Below are positions 16,002 to 24,522 of a stretch of DNA of 64,000 nucleotides, one piece after another. Made by a program: the position numbers and the translations under genes. This DNA comes from Herpetosiphon geysericola (GTDB lineage: Bacteria; Chloroflexota; Chloroflexia; Chloroflexales; Herpetosiphonaceae): the NCBI RefSeq assembly GCF_001306135.1, contig NZ_LGKP01000006.1:1-64000 (forward strand), given 5' to 3'. Each line of letters starts with the position of its first letter. Positions within the stretch are counted from its first letter, which is position 1. Under the pieces are notes generated by a model. The model did no database searches and had not been told where the DNA came from. It saw only the letters and a list, made by a program, of their open reading frames with translations.

Positions 16002-16445
16002 TTATGCTTCGACCAAACGCATAACGATTTCGCCATCTTCGACTTCGCCAGTTGCTTCGAAGCCAACTTTTTGATAGAGCTTTTCGGCAACCGCATTGCC
16101 TGGCACATAACTCAGGCGAATTTCGCTGCGATACGATTTATGTTTGAGATGATCAATGACTGCCAAAAGTGCTGGTTTGGAATAGCCTTTGCCTTGGTGT
16201 TCAGCGCCAATCATGAAACGAATAATCCAATCGTGGCCAGTGTCAGAATCACGACCCATCAGCACAAAGCCCACCAAATCGGTATCTGCATAAATTGCCC
16301 GTGGCTCCCAATCGGGGTGAACATAGGCTTCGGCGACCGAAAACATATTTTGGGCTACAAATTGAGTTTGATCGTCGCGGACTTTGAGTTTAAGCACAGG
16401 TCGAAAGTTTTCCTCAGTTATTGGTTCTAAGCGAATCGTCGCCAT
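16002..16445 (-). CDS. GNAT N-acetyltransferase, Blt/PaiA-like (polyamine acetyltransferase type)
   Basis: 147 residues of a single GNAT domain. The N-terminal IRLEPITEENFRPVLKLKV and FVAQNMFSVAEAYV segments and PRAIYADTDLVGFVLM resemble the Bacillus Blt/PaiA diamine and spermidine acetyltransferases. The acetyl-CoA loop is GAEHQGKGYSKPAL. The C-terminal SYVPGNAVAEKLYQKVGF is the usual motif B region. Substrate remains inferred. ATG 16445 is chosen because CAGGAG precedes it; the longer reading frame up to 16511 runs into the repeat block and is not coding. Confidence 0.85.
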   Translation of the reverse strand: MATIRLEPITEENFRPVLKLKVRDDQTQFVAQNMFSVAEAYVHPDWEPRAIYADTDLVGFVLMGRDSDTGHDWIIRFMIGAEHQGKGYSKPALLAVIDHLKHKSYRSEIRLSYVPGNAVAEKLYQKVGFEATGEVEDGEIVMRLVEA

Positions 16446-16690
16446 TTTAAAACTCCTGTTCCGAAGGATGAAGGATGAAGGATGAGGGATGAATCCAAAC
16501 GCAAAAGTCAAAAGTCAGAAAGCAAGAATCAAAAGCCAAGAACCCTCATATCTCTGTGCCGCTGTGTTAAAGCGAATGTCTTTTAGCCACAGATTGGCAC
16601 AGATTCGTATGATTATGTTCTCCTAGCCCAAAGCCAAGAGCACAAAGCTTTAACTTCTCTGCGCCTCTGCGTTAAAGCAAAAGCCAATAG
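16446..16690. repeat. Modular intergenic repeat block
   Basis: From about 16457 the gap contains GAAGGATGAAGGATGAAGG, AAAAGTCAAAAGTCAGAAAG, CTCTGTGCCGCTGTGTTAAAG, TTTTAGCCACAGATTGGCAC, a CCCAAAGCCAAGAGC run and CTCTGCGCCTCTGCGTTAAAG. These are the same modules as in the other gaps. The remaining bases to 16761 hold only the AIM24 terminator. Confidence 0.8.
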
Positions 16691-16707
16691 CCCAACCCCA
16701 AAGGCTT

Positions 16708-16746
16708 AAAAAAACAGCGATGAAGGTTGCTGGGCCTTCATCGCTG
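16708..16746 (-). terminator. Rho-independent terminator of the AIM24 gene
   Basis: CAGCGATGAAGG (16715-16726) and CCTTCATCGCTG (16735-16746) form a perfect 12-bp stem with an 8-base loop. On the minus strand the stem is followed by seven Ts (complement of 16708-16714). Confidence 0.92.
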
Positions 16747-16761
16747 GAATCGTGCTCCTGA

Positions 16762-17721
16762 TTAGTCGCCGCCGAGTAGGCCACCGATAACACCACCAAT
16801 ATTGCCACCGCCGCCACTGCCACTGGCTGGCATATATTCGGCCAGTTTCTTGGCAACGTTCATGACTGGCATAGTTTGCAGCCAAATTTTACCTGGGCCG
16901 CGCAAGGTTGCAAGGAACAAGCCTTCGCCACCAAACAACATATTTTTGAAGCCGCGTACCATTTCAATATCGAATTGGACGCTTGGCTCGTACATCGCCA
17001 CGTGGCCAGTATCAACCTTCATCACTTGGCCTGGTTGCAAGTAGTATTCAACCACTTCGCCATCAAGCTCAGCAAAAACCACGCCCGGGCCGGTGGCTCG
17101 TTGCATGATAAAACCTTCGCCACCAAACAAGCCTGCGCCTAATTTGCGGCGGAAGTGAATATCAAGCTGAACCGATTTTTCGGCACACATAAACGAGTCT
17201 TTTTGCATGATGATTTCTTGGCCAGGTGCGAGGTGTAATGGCACAACTTTGCCAGGCATTTCGCTGGCAAAACCGATCAAGCCAGTGCCACCAGCAACCG
17301 TGAAATCGACGATGAACAACGATTCGCCCGAGAAGGCGCGTTTGAACATCTTGCCGATGCCACCGCCAGAGTTGGTGTTCATCTGCACATTGCCGCTCAT
17401 CCACGACATGCCGCCGCTTTCCGAGAAGATCATTTGGCCTGGATCAAGCTCGATGATCACCGCTTGCAGCACTGATCCAATCACTTTGTAGCGCAAACCA
17501 GTGGTCATACCACGGCCACTCAAGGCAACTTGTGGTTCGGGCAAATCAAGTGGGCGACCTGGTTCGCTGGCCACGGTATATGCGCCTTCTGGCGGTGCGC
17601 CATAGTTTGGTTGGGGCGGTGGTGGTGGATAGCCACCTTGGGGCTGATTGTAGTTGGGCTGATTTGGAATTGGTTGACCCGTTTGGGGATCAAATTTAGG
17701 CCGATAGTCGTTCTCAGACAT
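16762..17721 (-). CDS. AIM24 / TIGR00266 family protein
   Basis: About 319 residues. The N-terminal 55 residues are Pro/Gln/Tyr/Gly-rich ([11 protein letters not shown]). The rest is the AIM24 domain, a double-psi-like beta fold of repeated glycine-turn strands: [82 protein letters not shown]. It ends in a Gly-rich tail. Bacterial members have no settled function; the yeast protein is mitochondrial. GAGGAG before ATG 17721 decides the start; the frame upstream to 17811 lacks such a site. It is transcribed alone and ends at a strong terminator. Confidence 0.88.
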   Translation of the reverse strand: MSENDYRPKFDPQTGQPIPNQPNYNQPQGGYPPPPPQPNYGAPPEGAYTVASEPGRPLDLPEPQVALSGRGMTTGLRYKVIGSVLQAVIIELDPGQMIFSESGGMSWMSGNVQMNTNSGGGIGKMFKRAFSGESLFIVDFTVAGGTGLIGFASEMPGKVVPLHLAPGQEIIMQKDSFMCAEKSVQLDIHFRRKLGAGLFGGEGFIMQRATGPGVVFAELDGEVVEYYLQPGQVMKVDTGHVAMYEPSVQFDIEMVRGFKNMLFGGEGLFLATLRGPGKIWLQTMPVMNVAKKLAEYMPASGSGGGGNIGGVIGGLLGGD

Positions 17722-17939
17722 CACACGCTCCTCAGCGCTAGCACAAAAAAGTGCAACACAATAGGTATTTTCATTGTACAACCTTCGTCTAGTACGTTGG
17801 TGCTTGGTCAAAGGTTGCTAGCTTGGTTACTGGCTTAGGTGGCAATTGCCATGCCTTCAGTAAGCAGCTAATTGAGGCTAAAGCTTAATCAGCAAAACTA
17901 TTGTAAGATGGCACCAAAATTTGAGCGAAGGAGATAGAA

Positions 17940-19376
17940 ATGGGCCGAGCAACATTTGGATATTGGCTCTTGATCGCTATTAACTGCCTTTTGGTTATTT
18001 TAACGCTGCGTGGTTTTTATCATATCTATGCGGTTATTTCGTTTCCGTATGATATTACCAACGGCGAAGGCTTTGTTCTGCGTGATGCTGCGCTGCTCTT
18101 GCAAGGCTCCCAAATTTATCAACCGATTGAACAAAGCCCATTTCTGGTTTCGAATTATCCACCACTCTTTGCTTGGCTAGCCTCAAAGATAATGCTGCTT
18201 ACTGGGCCGACATTTATTGCACCCAGACTGCTTTCAGCGCTCGCATTTATCGCTACATCAGGTTTAATCTTCTATCTGCTGCATAAAAAGAATGTTGCCC
18301 TGAGCTATTGTATATTCGCTGAATTGCTCTTTTTCAATTCGATCTACGTCTATTATTGGAGCGCTTGGAGCAGGGTTGATGGCTTGGCGGTTTGTTTTAG
18401 CTTGCTGGCAATTGTTGCAATTGAGATTAAATTAAATCTGCGTGCGGTGCTTTTGGCGGCGCTGGCATGTTTTGCGGCGGTTGCTACCAAACAAAGTGCC
18501 CTAGCTGCGGTGGCTGCAATTGGCTTATATTTACTCATTCACGATCGTAAACTATTAATAATTTTTTTGAGTGCTTGGGCAAGCCTGCTCATTCCATCAA
18601 TTTTGTGGTTAAATTCCAGTAGCAACGGTGAATTTCTGCGCCATATCATCACCTATAACCAATTAGAATGGTATCCGCGGGTGTTTCTTGGCCAAGCCAA
18701 AAATTTTGTAGCCACCCATTTTATATTTGTATTGGCCTATGCTTGGTTTGCAATTAAGTATTTCAAACGCGAGCAACTATTGCTAATCTATGCAACGATT
18801 GCATTAGTAACCACTATTTCGACGGGCCGCGACGGTGCTTCGACCAATTATTTTATTGAATCGATTGCAATTACTGCAATTATAGTGGGCTTTATCAGCA
18901 AAGATTTGCTGGAACAGCCCCATAATTATCGATTGCGCTATGCTTGGGCTAGTTTGATTCTGCTTCAGCTTGGCTTTTTTGCCTTCCCGAACATCAAACC
19001 AGTTAGCTGGTTTAATAAAACTACGCCAGATTTTGGCTTGAATCCAAGCCTTGCAGATCGTGAAGCCTGCGATCAACTCAACGCGCATATTCAAGTAGCA
19101 AAAGGGCCGATTCTGGTCGAAAACCCAGGTTTTGCGGTGATTAATCATAAGGATGTGATTGGCAATGCAGCAGTGCTTAAGTTTTTTCGGCACAAAGGCT
19201 GGGATGCTCCAGTCGATAATTTTATTCAAACAATTGATGCTAAAGCCTACGATTTGATTATTTTTCAGGGCGAGGCCTATGATCTTGATGTGTTGCAAGC
19301 AACTGATCGTAGCTACCACGAAATTGCGCGGATTGATTGTCTTGGTGAATACGAAATCAAAGCACCGAATCGTTAG
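17940..19376 (+). CDS. Multi-pass membrane glycosyltransferase (GT-C type)
   Basis: 478 residues with about ten hydrophobic segments through residue 345, then a soluble C-terminal part of about 125 residues. After the first helix, SFPYDITNGEGFVLRDAALL places acidic residues in the first outer loop, as in GT-C polyprenyl-phosphate-sugar-dependent transferases. SNYPPLFAWLAS is also typical of that group. It most resembles GT39/GT87-like proteins that move sugars from lipid carriers outside the membrane; donor and acceptor are unknown. AAGGAG precedes the ATG. The gene is monocistronic. Confidence 0.75.
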   Translation: MGRATFGYWLLIAINCLLVILTLRGFYHIYAVISFPYDITNGEGFVLRDAALLLQGSQIYQPIEQSPFLVSNYPPLFAWLASKIMLLTGPTFIAPRLLSALAFIATSGLIFYLLHKKNVALSYCIFAELLFFNSIYVYYWSAWSRVDGLAVCFSLLAIVAIEIKLNLRAVLLAALACFAAVATKQSALAAVAAIGLYLLIHDRKLLIIFLSAWASLLIPSILWLNSSSNGEFLRHIITYNQLEWYPRVFLGQAKNFVATHFIFVLAYAWFAIKYFKREQLLLIYATIALVTTISTGRDGASTNYFIESIAITAIIVGFISKDLLEQPHNYRLRYAWASLILLQLGFFAFPNIKPVSWFNKTTPDFGLNPSLADREACDQLNAHIQVAKGPILVENPGFAVINHKDVIGNAAVLKFFRHKGWDAPVDNFIQTIDAKAYDLIIFQGEAYDLDVLQATDRSYHEIARIDCLGEYEIKAPNR

Positions 19377-19539
19377 GTTTTTGGCCAAAACCGCTTTGAA
19401 CTGAAGCTTAGGCTGAAAATTGGCACAGCGGTTGCGCTTAATGCTGCTATGCGTTATGATGGTAGCGCGTTTCTACCGTTGGGGATGGGCAGAATCTGCC
19501 ATCACAATGGTCTCCACCGACACACAAGGAGTTTCCAGC

Positions 19540-19728
19540 ATGCGGCGTTTTGGAGCGATTCTAGCCTTTGTTATTGGCGCAGTTGTGGGTTTAGTTGGCG
19601 GCGCAGCCCTCTTGGCCTATGCCTATCAGGTGGCGGGTTTGTATCCCCCCGATGATGCCACGATTAAATTCATTGCCCAAGAACGGGGTTGGTTTGAAGC
19701 CAACGCAGAGGAAACACCTGCATCCTAA
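19540..19728 (+). CDS. Small single-pass membrane protein
   Basis: 62 residues starting MRRFGAIL with one glycine-rich hydrophobic helix (about residues 5-30) and a soluble tail ending EANAEETPAS. AAGGAG nine bases before ATG 19540 sets the start; the open frame back to 19420 has no such site. The gene lies 70 bases upstream of the acyl-CoA ligase and may share its transcript. Function is unknown. Confidence 0.6.
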   Translation: MRRFGAILAFVIGAVVGLVGGAALLAYAYQVAGLYPPDDATIKFIAQERGWFEANAEETPAS

Positions 19729-19798
19729 ACCCACCCACCCTGTTCGCCCTGTTGCCTCACTAAATCTTTTGCTTGTCCGCTGTTGAGGAGGTATCATT

Positions 19799-21535
19799 GT
19801 GGATACGCCATGGACAACACACTACGAGCCAACGGTCAAGCCCTCATTGCAATACTCCAGCGAGCCGTTGATTTCGTTATTGGATAACGCCGTTGCCAAT
19901 TATCCCAATCAGGTGGCGACAAACTTTGTGCTGAAATATGTACTTGGTGGTCGGGTGGCAATTGGCGGTTCGCTGACCTATCGGCAATTGAAGGAAGCTG
20001 TTGATCGATTCGCGACGGCATTGCATGGGTTGGGCGTGCGCAAGGGCGATCGTTTTGCGATTATGCTGCCCAATACGCCGCAATTTGTGATTGGTTTTTT
20101 TGCTGCACTCCGCTTAGGCGCAACCGTCGTCAACATCAACCCAACCTACTCACCCCGCGAACTCAAACACCAATTGGCCGATTCTGGAGCCGAGTCGATT
20201 TTCGTGCTCAGTTCGTTCTACCCCAAAGTGCAAGAAATTTTGGCTGAAACGCCGCTCAAGCGGGTGATTGTGACCTACGTTCACGATGTTTTAGCCTTCC
20301 CTCAAAGCATGCTCGTGCGCCGAACCCAACAAAAAGACCCAACCTGGGTTGACATTACGCCTGATCGCACGACGCTCTTATTTAGCACCTTGTTGGCTGA
20401 ATATCCACCAGCTCCGCCCAAAGTTGTGGTCGAAGGCCAAGATGTGGCGCTGTTTCAATATACTGGCGGCACAACTGGCGCACCCAAAGCTGCAATGCTG
20501 ACCCACTACAACATTATGGCCAACACCAGCCAATTGTTGAATTGGATGAATGGCCTCAAGCAAGGCCAAGAGCGAGTGATGTGTGCAATTCCGTTTTTCC
20601 ATGTCTATGGCATGACGGTTGGCATGTGTTTCGCGGTCGCAATTGGCGCCGAAATGGTCATCATTCCTAATCCACGGCCTGTGGATGGCGTGCTCGAAGC
20701 CTTGCACAACGAGCGGGCGACGATCTTCCCGGGCGTGCCAGCACTCTACATTGGGATTATCAACCATAAAGATATTGACAAATACAATTTGCGCTCGATC
20801 AAAGCCTGTATCAGTGGCTCGGCAGCCTTGCCAATGGAAGTGCAAGAGAAATTTGGCGATCTCACGGGCGGACGTTTGGTCGAAGGCTATGGCCTGACCG
20901 AAGCCGCGCCAGTAACCCACTGTAATCCAGTATTTGGGGTGCGTAAATCTGGCTCAATTGGCGTGCCAATGCCCGATGTTGAAGTGCAAATTTTGGATCT
21001 TGAGACCGAAGAGCCGCTGCCGATTGGCTCGGAGCGCGAAGGTGAATTGCTGATTCGTGCGCCGCAAATTATGAAGGGCTATTGGGGCCGCGATGATGAA
21101 ACCGCCAAGGTGCTTACCGAAGATGGTTGGCTGCGGACTGGCGATATTGTCAAAACCGATAGCGATGGCTACTTCTATGTTGTCGATCGCAAAAAAGACT
21201 TAATTATCGCTTCAGGCTATAATATTGTGCCACGCGAAGTTGAGGAAGTGCTGTTTATGCACCCAGCCGTGCTCGAAGCGGCGGTGGCCGGCATTCCCGA
21301 TACCTATCGTGGGGAAACAGTTAAGGCCTTTGTGGTGCTCAAACCAGATTCAGCAGCCACGGCGAAAGAAATTCGCGACTTCTGCAAAGAAAATCTCGCG
21401 CCTTATAAAGTTCCTACTCAAGTCGAGTTTATCGAGGAACTGCCCAAAACCCAAGTTGGCAAAGTGCTCCGGCGGGTTTTGGTCGAGATGGAAAAGCAAA
21501 AGCAGGCTCAGCAAGTTCAACAGGAGGCAAGTTAG
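19799..21535 (+). CDS. fadD: Long-chain fatty-acid-CoA ligase (AMP-binding)
   Basis: 578 residues. Activates fatty acids to acyl-CoA via an acyl-adenylate in the cytoplasm. Adenylate-forming motifs are in order: the ATP P-loop YTGGTTGAPKAAML (about 225), PFFHVYGMT, GYGLTEAAP (about 363), GWLRTGDIV (about 445), the linker DRKKDLIIASGYN and the catalytic lysine region TQVGKVLRRVL near the C-terminus. Length fits FadD-type enzymes. The start is GTG 19799 with GAGGAGG eight bases upstream. With the thiolase (31194) and SDR (32522) it suggests fatty-acid degradation genes spread along this region. Confidence 0.92.
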   Translation: MDTPWTTHYEPTVKPSLQYSSEPLISLLDNAVANYPNQVATNFVLKYVLGGRVAIGGSLTYRQLKEAVDRFATALHGLGVRKGDRFAIMLPNTPQFVIGFFAALRLGATVVNINPTYSPRELKHQLADSGAESIFVLSSFYPKVQEILAETPLKRVIVTYVHDVLAFPQSMLVRRTQQKDPTWVDITPDRTTLLFSTLLAEYPPAPPKVVVEGQDVALFQYTGGTTGAPKAAMLTHYNIMANTSQLLNWMNGLKQGQERVMCAIPFFHVYGMTVGMCFAVAIGAEMVIIPNPRPVDGVLEALHNERATIFPGVPALYIGIINHKDIDKYNLRSIKACISGSAALPMEVQEKFGDLTGGRLVEGYGLTEAAPVTHCNPVFGVRKSGSIGVPMPDVEVQILDLETEEPLPIGSEREGELLIRAPQIMKGYWGRDDETAKVLTEDGWLRTGDIVKTDSDGYFYVVDRKKDLIIASGYNIVPREVEEVLFMHPAVLEAAVAGIPDTYRGETVKAFVVLKPDSAATAKEIRDFCKENLAPYKVPTQVEFIEELPKTQVGKVLRRVLVEMEKQKQAQQVQQEAS

Positions 21536-21555
21536 GCTCAACCTAACGTTGGAAT

Positions 21556-22188
21556 ATGCGTTCTCGCCATGAAGTTGCCGTGGTGCAATGCCCCGCTTGT
21601 GGGGCGCAATTCGATGCGCCCCTTTGGCTGATTCTCGATGGCGAGGAGCAGCCTGGTTTGTTGCAACAGCTGCTTGATGGTCGTTTGCGTGAAACCCAAT
21701 GTCCCTATTGCGACGCGCTTGGCTCGTTAATTGCGCCACTGCTCTACCACGATGCACGCTATGAGCAATTGATTTTGGCCTTGCCATTGTCGGTTGCGAG
21801 TGCTAGCGAGGCTGAGTCTTTGGCGCAGCATCTGGTTGGCTTGTTGCATCAGCAATTGCTACTCGAACAGTTGGCTGAGGCTGAATATTTGGGCCATGTG
21901 CATCTTGCTGCTGACCTTGACGATTTGCAATTGATGCTTGATCATGCTGCCAAACAGCGCGCATTAAATACTTTTATGGCAAGCGCAGCATGGTCGTGGC
22001 CGCAACCAGCAACGATTGAATTGCTAAAAGATTTAGTCCAAAGCCATGACCCTGATCAGCAACAAGCATTCTGGCAAAGCTTAACTGTTGCCCAACAATC
22101 TGACTTAACGTTGATGCTCGATCGCTTAGCCACAGTTGTGCCAATGGACAGTGGGCTTGGCGATTTTTTGCGTCGATTCATAGCCTAG
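21556..22188 (+). CDS. CpXC-domain zinc-binding protein
   Basis: 210 residues. The N-terminal part is a CpXC domain: two cysteine pairs, CPACG (12-16) and CPYC (49-52), separated by FDAPLWLILDGEEQPGLLQQLL. This is followed by LYHDARYEQLILALPLS and a helical C-terminal half. The domain is thought to bind zinc; its role is unknown. A homologue follows after 12 bases, so this is a duplication and a two-gene unit, probably cotranscribed with the ligase 20 bases upstream. No strong ribosome-binding site is seen before this ATG. Confidence 0.82.
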   Translation: MRSRHEVAVVQCPACGAQFDAPLWLILDGEEQPGLLQQLLDGRLRETQCPYCDALGSLIAPLLYHDARYEQLILALPLSVASASEAESLAQHLVGLLHQQLLLEQLAEAEYLGHVHLAADLDDLQLMLDHAAKQRALNTFMASAAWSWPQPATIELLKDLVQSHDPDQQQAFWQSLTVAQQSDLTLMLDRLATVVPMDSGLGDFLRRFIA

Positions 22189-22200
22189 CGAGAGCCGCAT

Positions 22201-23148
22201 ATGCCAATTTCATATAGCCAACCCTACGAACTTGTTTGCCCAACCTGCCAAACGCCGTTTGTGGCCGAAGCGTGGTTGATTGTTGATGCCGAGGAACGGC
22301 CTGATTTGGTGCAGGCGATTCGTGATGTAACCTTGCACGATACCCGTTGCTCAAGCTGTGGCCAAACTGGGGTTGTGCCTGCTCCCGTTCTGCTCCACGA
22401 TCGGCGGGCGCGGGCGGTGTTGTTTGGCGTGCCCTACGAAATGCCCGAGGCCGAATGGAATGAATTGGCCCAAGGCTTATTGTGGATGTTGATTGGAGCC
22501 TTGCCGCGCGAAGATCAATTGCCCTACCTTGGCAATGTGCAAGCAGAAGCTGGGGTTGCTGGCGTGGCCGAGGCCTTAGATCAACTTAATTACACGCCGC
22601 AATCGGCTGCTGAAGCAATTGGCGATGCGCTTGGCTCCGATGATTCAGAAGAGTTGCCGCCTCTGGCCGAAGCAATTATGCGCATGCTGGACGCCGATAC
22701 ACCAGAAGAATTGCAAGCAGTGTTGCATGAATATCCCTTCTTGCTTGATGAAGCGATGGACGAGGGCTTGGCTGGTTTGGCCGAAGCAGCAGTTGATGCT
22801 GGCGAATTTGAAATTAGCCAAGCCTTTGAGCGAGCCAGAATGAGCTTAACTCAATTGCGCCAAACCCTTGATCAATCGAGCCAAAGCCGTGCTAATCCGA
22901 AGCCAACTGCTACGGTTGCGCAAGCAAGCGCGCCGCCGCCAGCCAATTGGAATACGATTCGACGGGCAGTTTTGGCCTGTGAAGATGCAAGCGAGCTGGC
23001 AGCCTTGCGCGCCGAATATCCAATTTTGGCCAGTGCTGATGCTGATGCGTGGCTTGCCGAAGATCAACAAGCGTTGCGCGATGTTGGCGATTTAGGCGGC
23101 GCCCAATTGATTGGCGAGGCCCGCGCAGTTTTGCGCGGCGAACGCTAA
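22201..23148 (+). CDS. CpXC-domain zinc-binding protein, longer paralogue
   Basis: 315 residues. Residues 1-120 repeat the CpXC layout of the gene before it: CPTCQ and CSSCG pairs, AWLIVDAEERPDLVQAI between them, and LLHDRRARAVLFGVPYE after. The remaining 195 residues are acidic and helical. They contain two similar segments (EELQAVLHEYPFLLDEAMDEGL and SELAALRAEYPILASADADAWL) that look like a repeat, separated by a Pro/Ala-rich linker. Function unknown. A repeat block follows directly. Confidence 0.82.
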   Translation: MPISYSQPYELVCPTCQTPFVAEAWLIVDAEERPDLVQAIRDVTLHDTRCSSCGQTGVVPAPVLLHDRRARAVLFGVPYEMPEAEWNELAQGLLWMLIGALPREDQLPYLGNVQAEAGVAGVAEALDQLNYTPQSAAEAIGDALGSDDSEELPPLAEAIMRMLDADTPEELQAVLHEYPFLLDEAMDEGLAGLAEAAVDAGEFEISQAFERARMSLTQLRQTLDQSSQSRANPKPTATVAQASAPPPANWNTIRRAVLACEDASELAALRAEYPILASADADAWLAEDQQALRDVGDLGGAQLIGEARAVLRGER

Positions 23149-23149
23149 A

Positions 23150-23340
23150 TTGAGAACATAGAGCAAAGAACATAGAACATGGGGTTTGGGGATCGGATAG
23201 GGAGAACATAGAGCAAAGAACATAGATCTAGGGTTCAGGGATTAGGGTTCAGGGGCACGCAAAAATGTGGATAAATAGTCCTTCGTGCGCTTCGTGTTCT
23301 TCGTGGTTTCAGCTTCTAGTCCCCAGCCCCTAAAACCCGA
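23150..23340. repeat. Modular intergenic repeat block
   Basis: Contains GAACATAGAGCAAAGAACAT three times, a GGGTTTGGGGATCGGATAGGG run, GGGTTCAGGGATTAGGGTTC and CTTCGTGCGCTTCGTGTTCTTCGTGG. It sits between the CpXC pair and the alcohol dehydrogenase. Confidence 0.8.
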
Positions 23341-23364
23341 TCCCCAACATACAAGGAGTTGATT

Positions 23365-24522
23365 ATGCAAGAATTTTTTGAGTTTCGGTTAATTCCACGG
23401 GTGCTGTATAAAGCTGGCTTGGTGGCTGAAATGGGCGCTGAATTAAGCTCGCTTGGCGCAACCAAAGGCTTTATTGTGACCGATGCTGGGCTGGTGAAGT
23501 CGGGTTTGGTTGCGCAAGTGCAACAAGCCTTGGCCGAAACGATCGAGATTGTTGGCGTGTATAGCGATGTGCCACCGAATTCATCAGTTGCGGTCGTTGA
23601 AGCTGCTGCTGCTCAAGCTCGCGAGGCGGGAGCCGATTTGTTGATTGCGCTTGGTGGCGGCTCGCCGATTGATACCGCCAAAGCGATGCGAATTGTGATT
23701 ACCGAAGGCGGCAACTTGCTCGATTACGAAGGAATTAATGTGCTTGAGCGGCGCTTAATTCCGATGGTGGCGATTCCAACGACTGCTGGTACTGGCTCCG
23801 AGGCCAGCAATTTTGCTGTGATCAAAGATGAAGTTAATAACGTTAAGCTCTCGTTTACCAGCCCCTATCTTGCGCCAGAGTTGGCAATTCTCGACCCGCA
23901 AGTGACCCAAAGCCTGCCACCACATTTGGCTGCCGCCACGGGCATGGATGCGCTGACCCATTGTTTTGAAACTTATGTCTCGACCGAAGCCGAGCCAATG
24001 AGCGATGCCTTGGCACTGGGCGCAATCGAGATCGTTTCCAATTACCTGCGCGATGCAACCCATCATGGCTCAACCAACGAGGAAGCGCGGGGCCAGATGT
24101 TGATTGCCTCGTGTATGGCAGGGATTGCCTTCACCAACTCCTATTTGGGCGCGGTGCATGCCTTGGCCCATGCTACTGGCGGCCATTTTCCCTTGCATCA
24201 TGGCTTGCTGAATTCAATTTTCTTGCCGCATGTGGTAGCATTCAACGCCAACACCGTGCCTGATCGCTATGCGCGAATTGCGCGAGCCTTTGGGATCAAC
24301 ACTGGTGGGCGGCCTCGCGAAGAAGTAATTGATGATTTGATTGCAGGCTTGCGTCAGTTGGCCAGCGATTGTGGCCTGATTACCCAATTGCGCGATTTGG
24401 GCATTCCCGAGGATGCCTTGCCGATGTTGGCAGAACAGGCATTTAGCGATGGGGCGGTCTATCATAACCCGTTGGCACCATCAGTTGAAGATTTACTGGG
24501 GATTTTGCAAGCAGCATGGTAG
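23365..24522 (+). CDS. Iron-containing alcohol dehydrogenase
   Basis: 385 residues of the group III metal-dependent dehydrogenases, which reduce aldehydes or oxidise alcohols with NAD(P). The NAD-binding GGGSPIDTAKAMR is around residue 95. TTAGTGSEAS and the metal-binding histidine region (ALAHATGGHFPLHHGLLNS) follow as expected, with an aspartate in TGMDALTH. AGGAG sits seven bases before ATG 23365; a TTG six bases earlier is too close. The next gene overlaps its end by seven bases, so the two are coupled. Substrate is not evident from the sequence. Confidence 0.92.
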   Translation: MQEFFEFRLIPRVLYKAGLVAEMGAELSSLGATKGFIVTDAGLVKSGLVAQVQQALAETIEIVGVYSDVPPNSSVAVVEAAAAQAREAGADLLIALGGGSPIDTAKAMRIVITEGGNLLDYEGINVLERRLIPMVAIPTTAGTGSEASNFAVIKDEVNNVKLSFTSPYLAPELAILDPQVTQSLPPHLAAATGMDALTHCFETYVSTEAEPMSDALALGAIEIVSNYLRDATHHGSTNEEARGQMLIASCMAGIAFTNSYLGAVHALAHATGGHFPLHHGLLNSIFLPHVVAFNANTVPDRYARIARAFGINTGGRPREEVIDDLIAGLRQLASDCGLITQLRDLGIPEDALPMLAEQAFSDGAVYHNPLAPSVEDLLGILQAAW

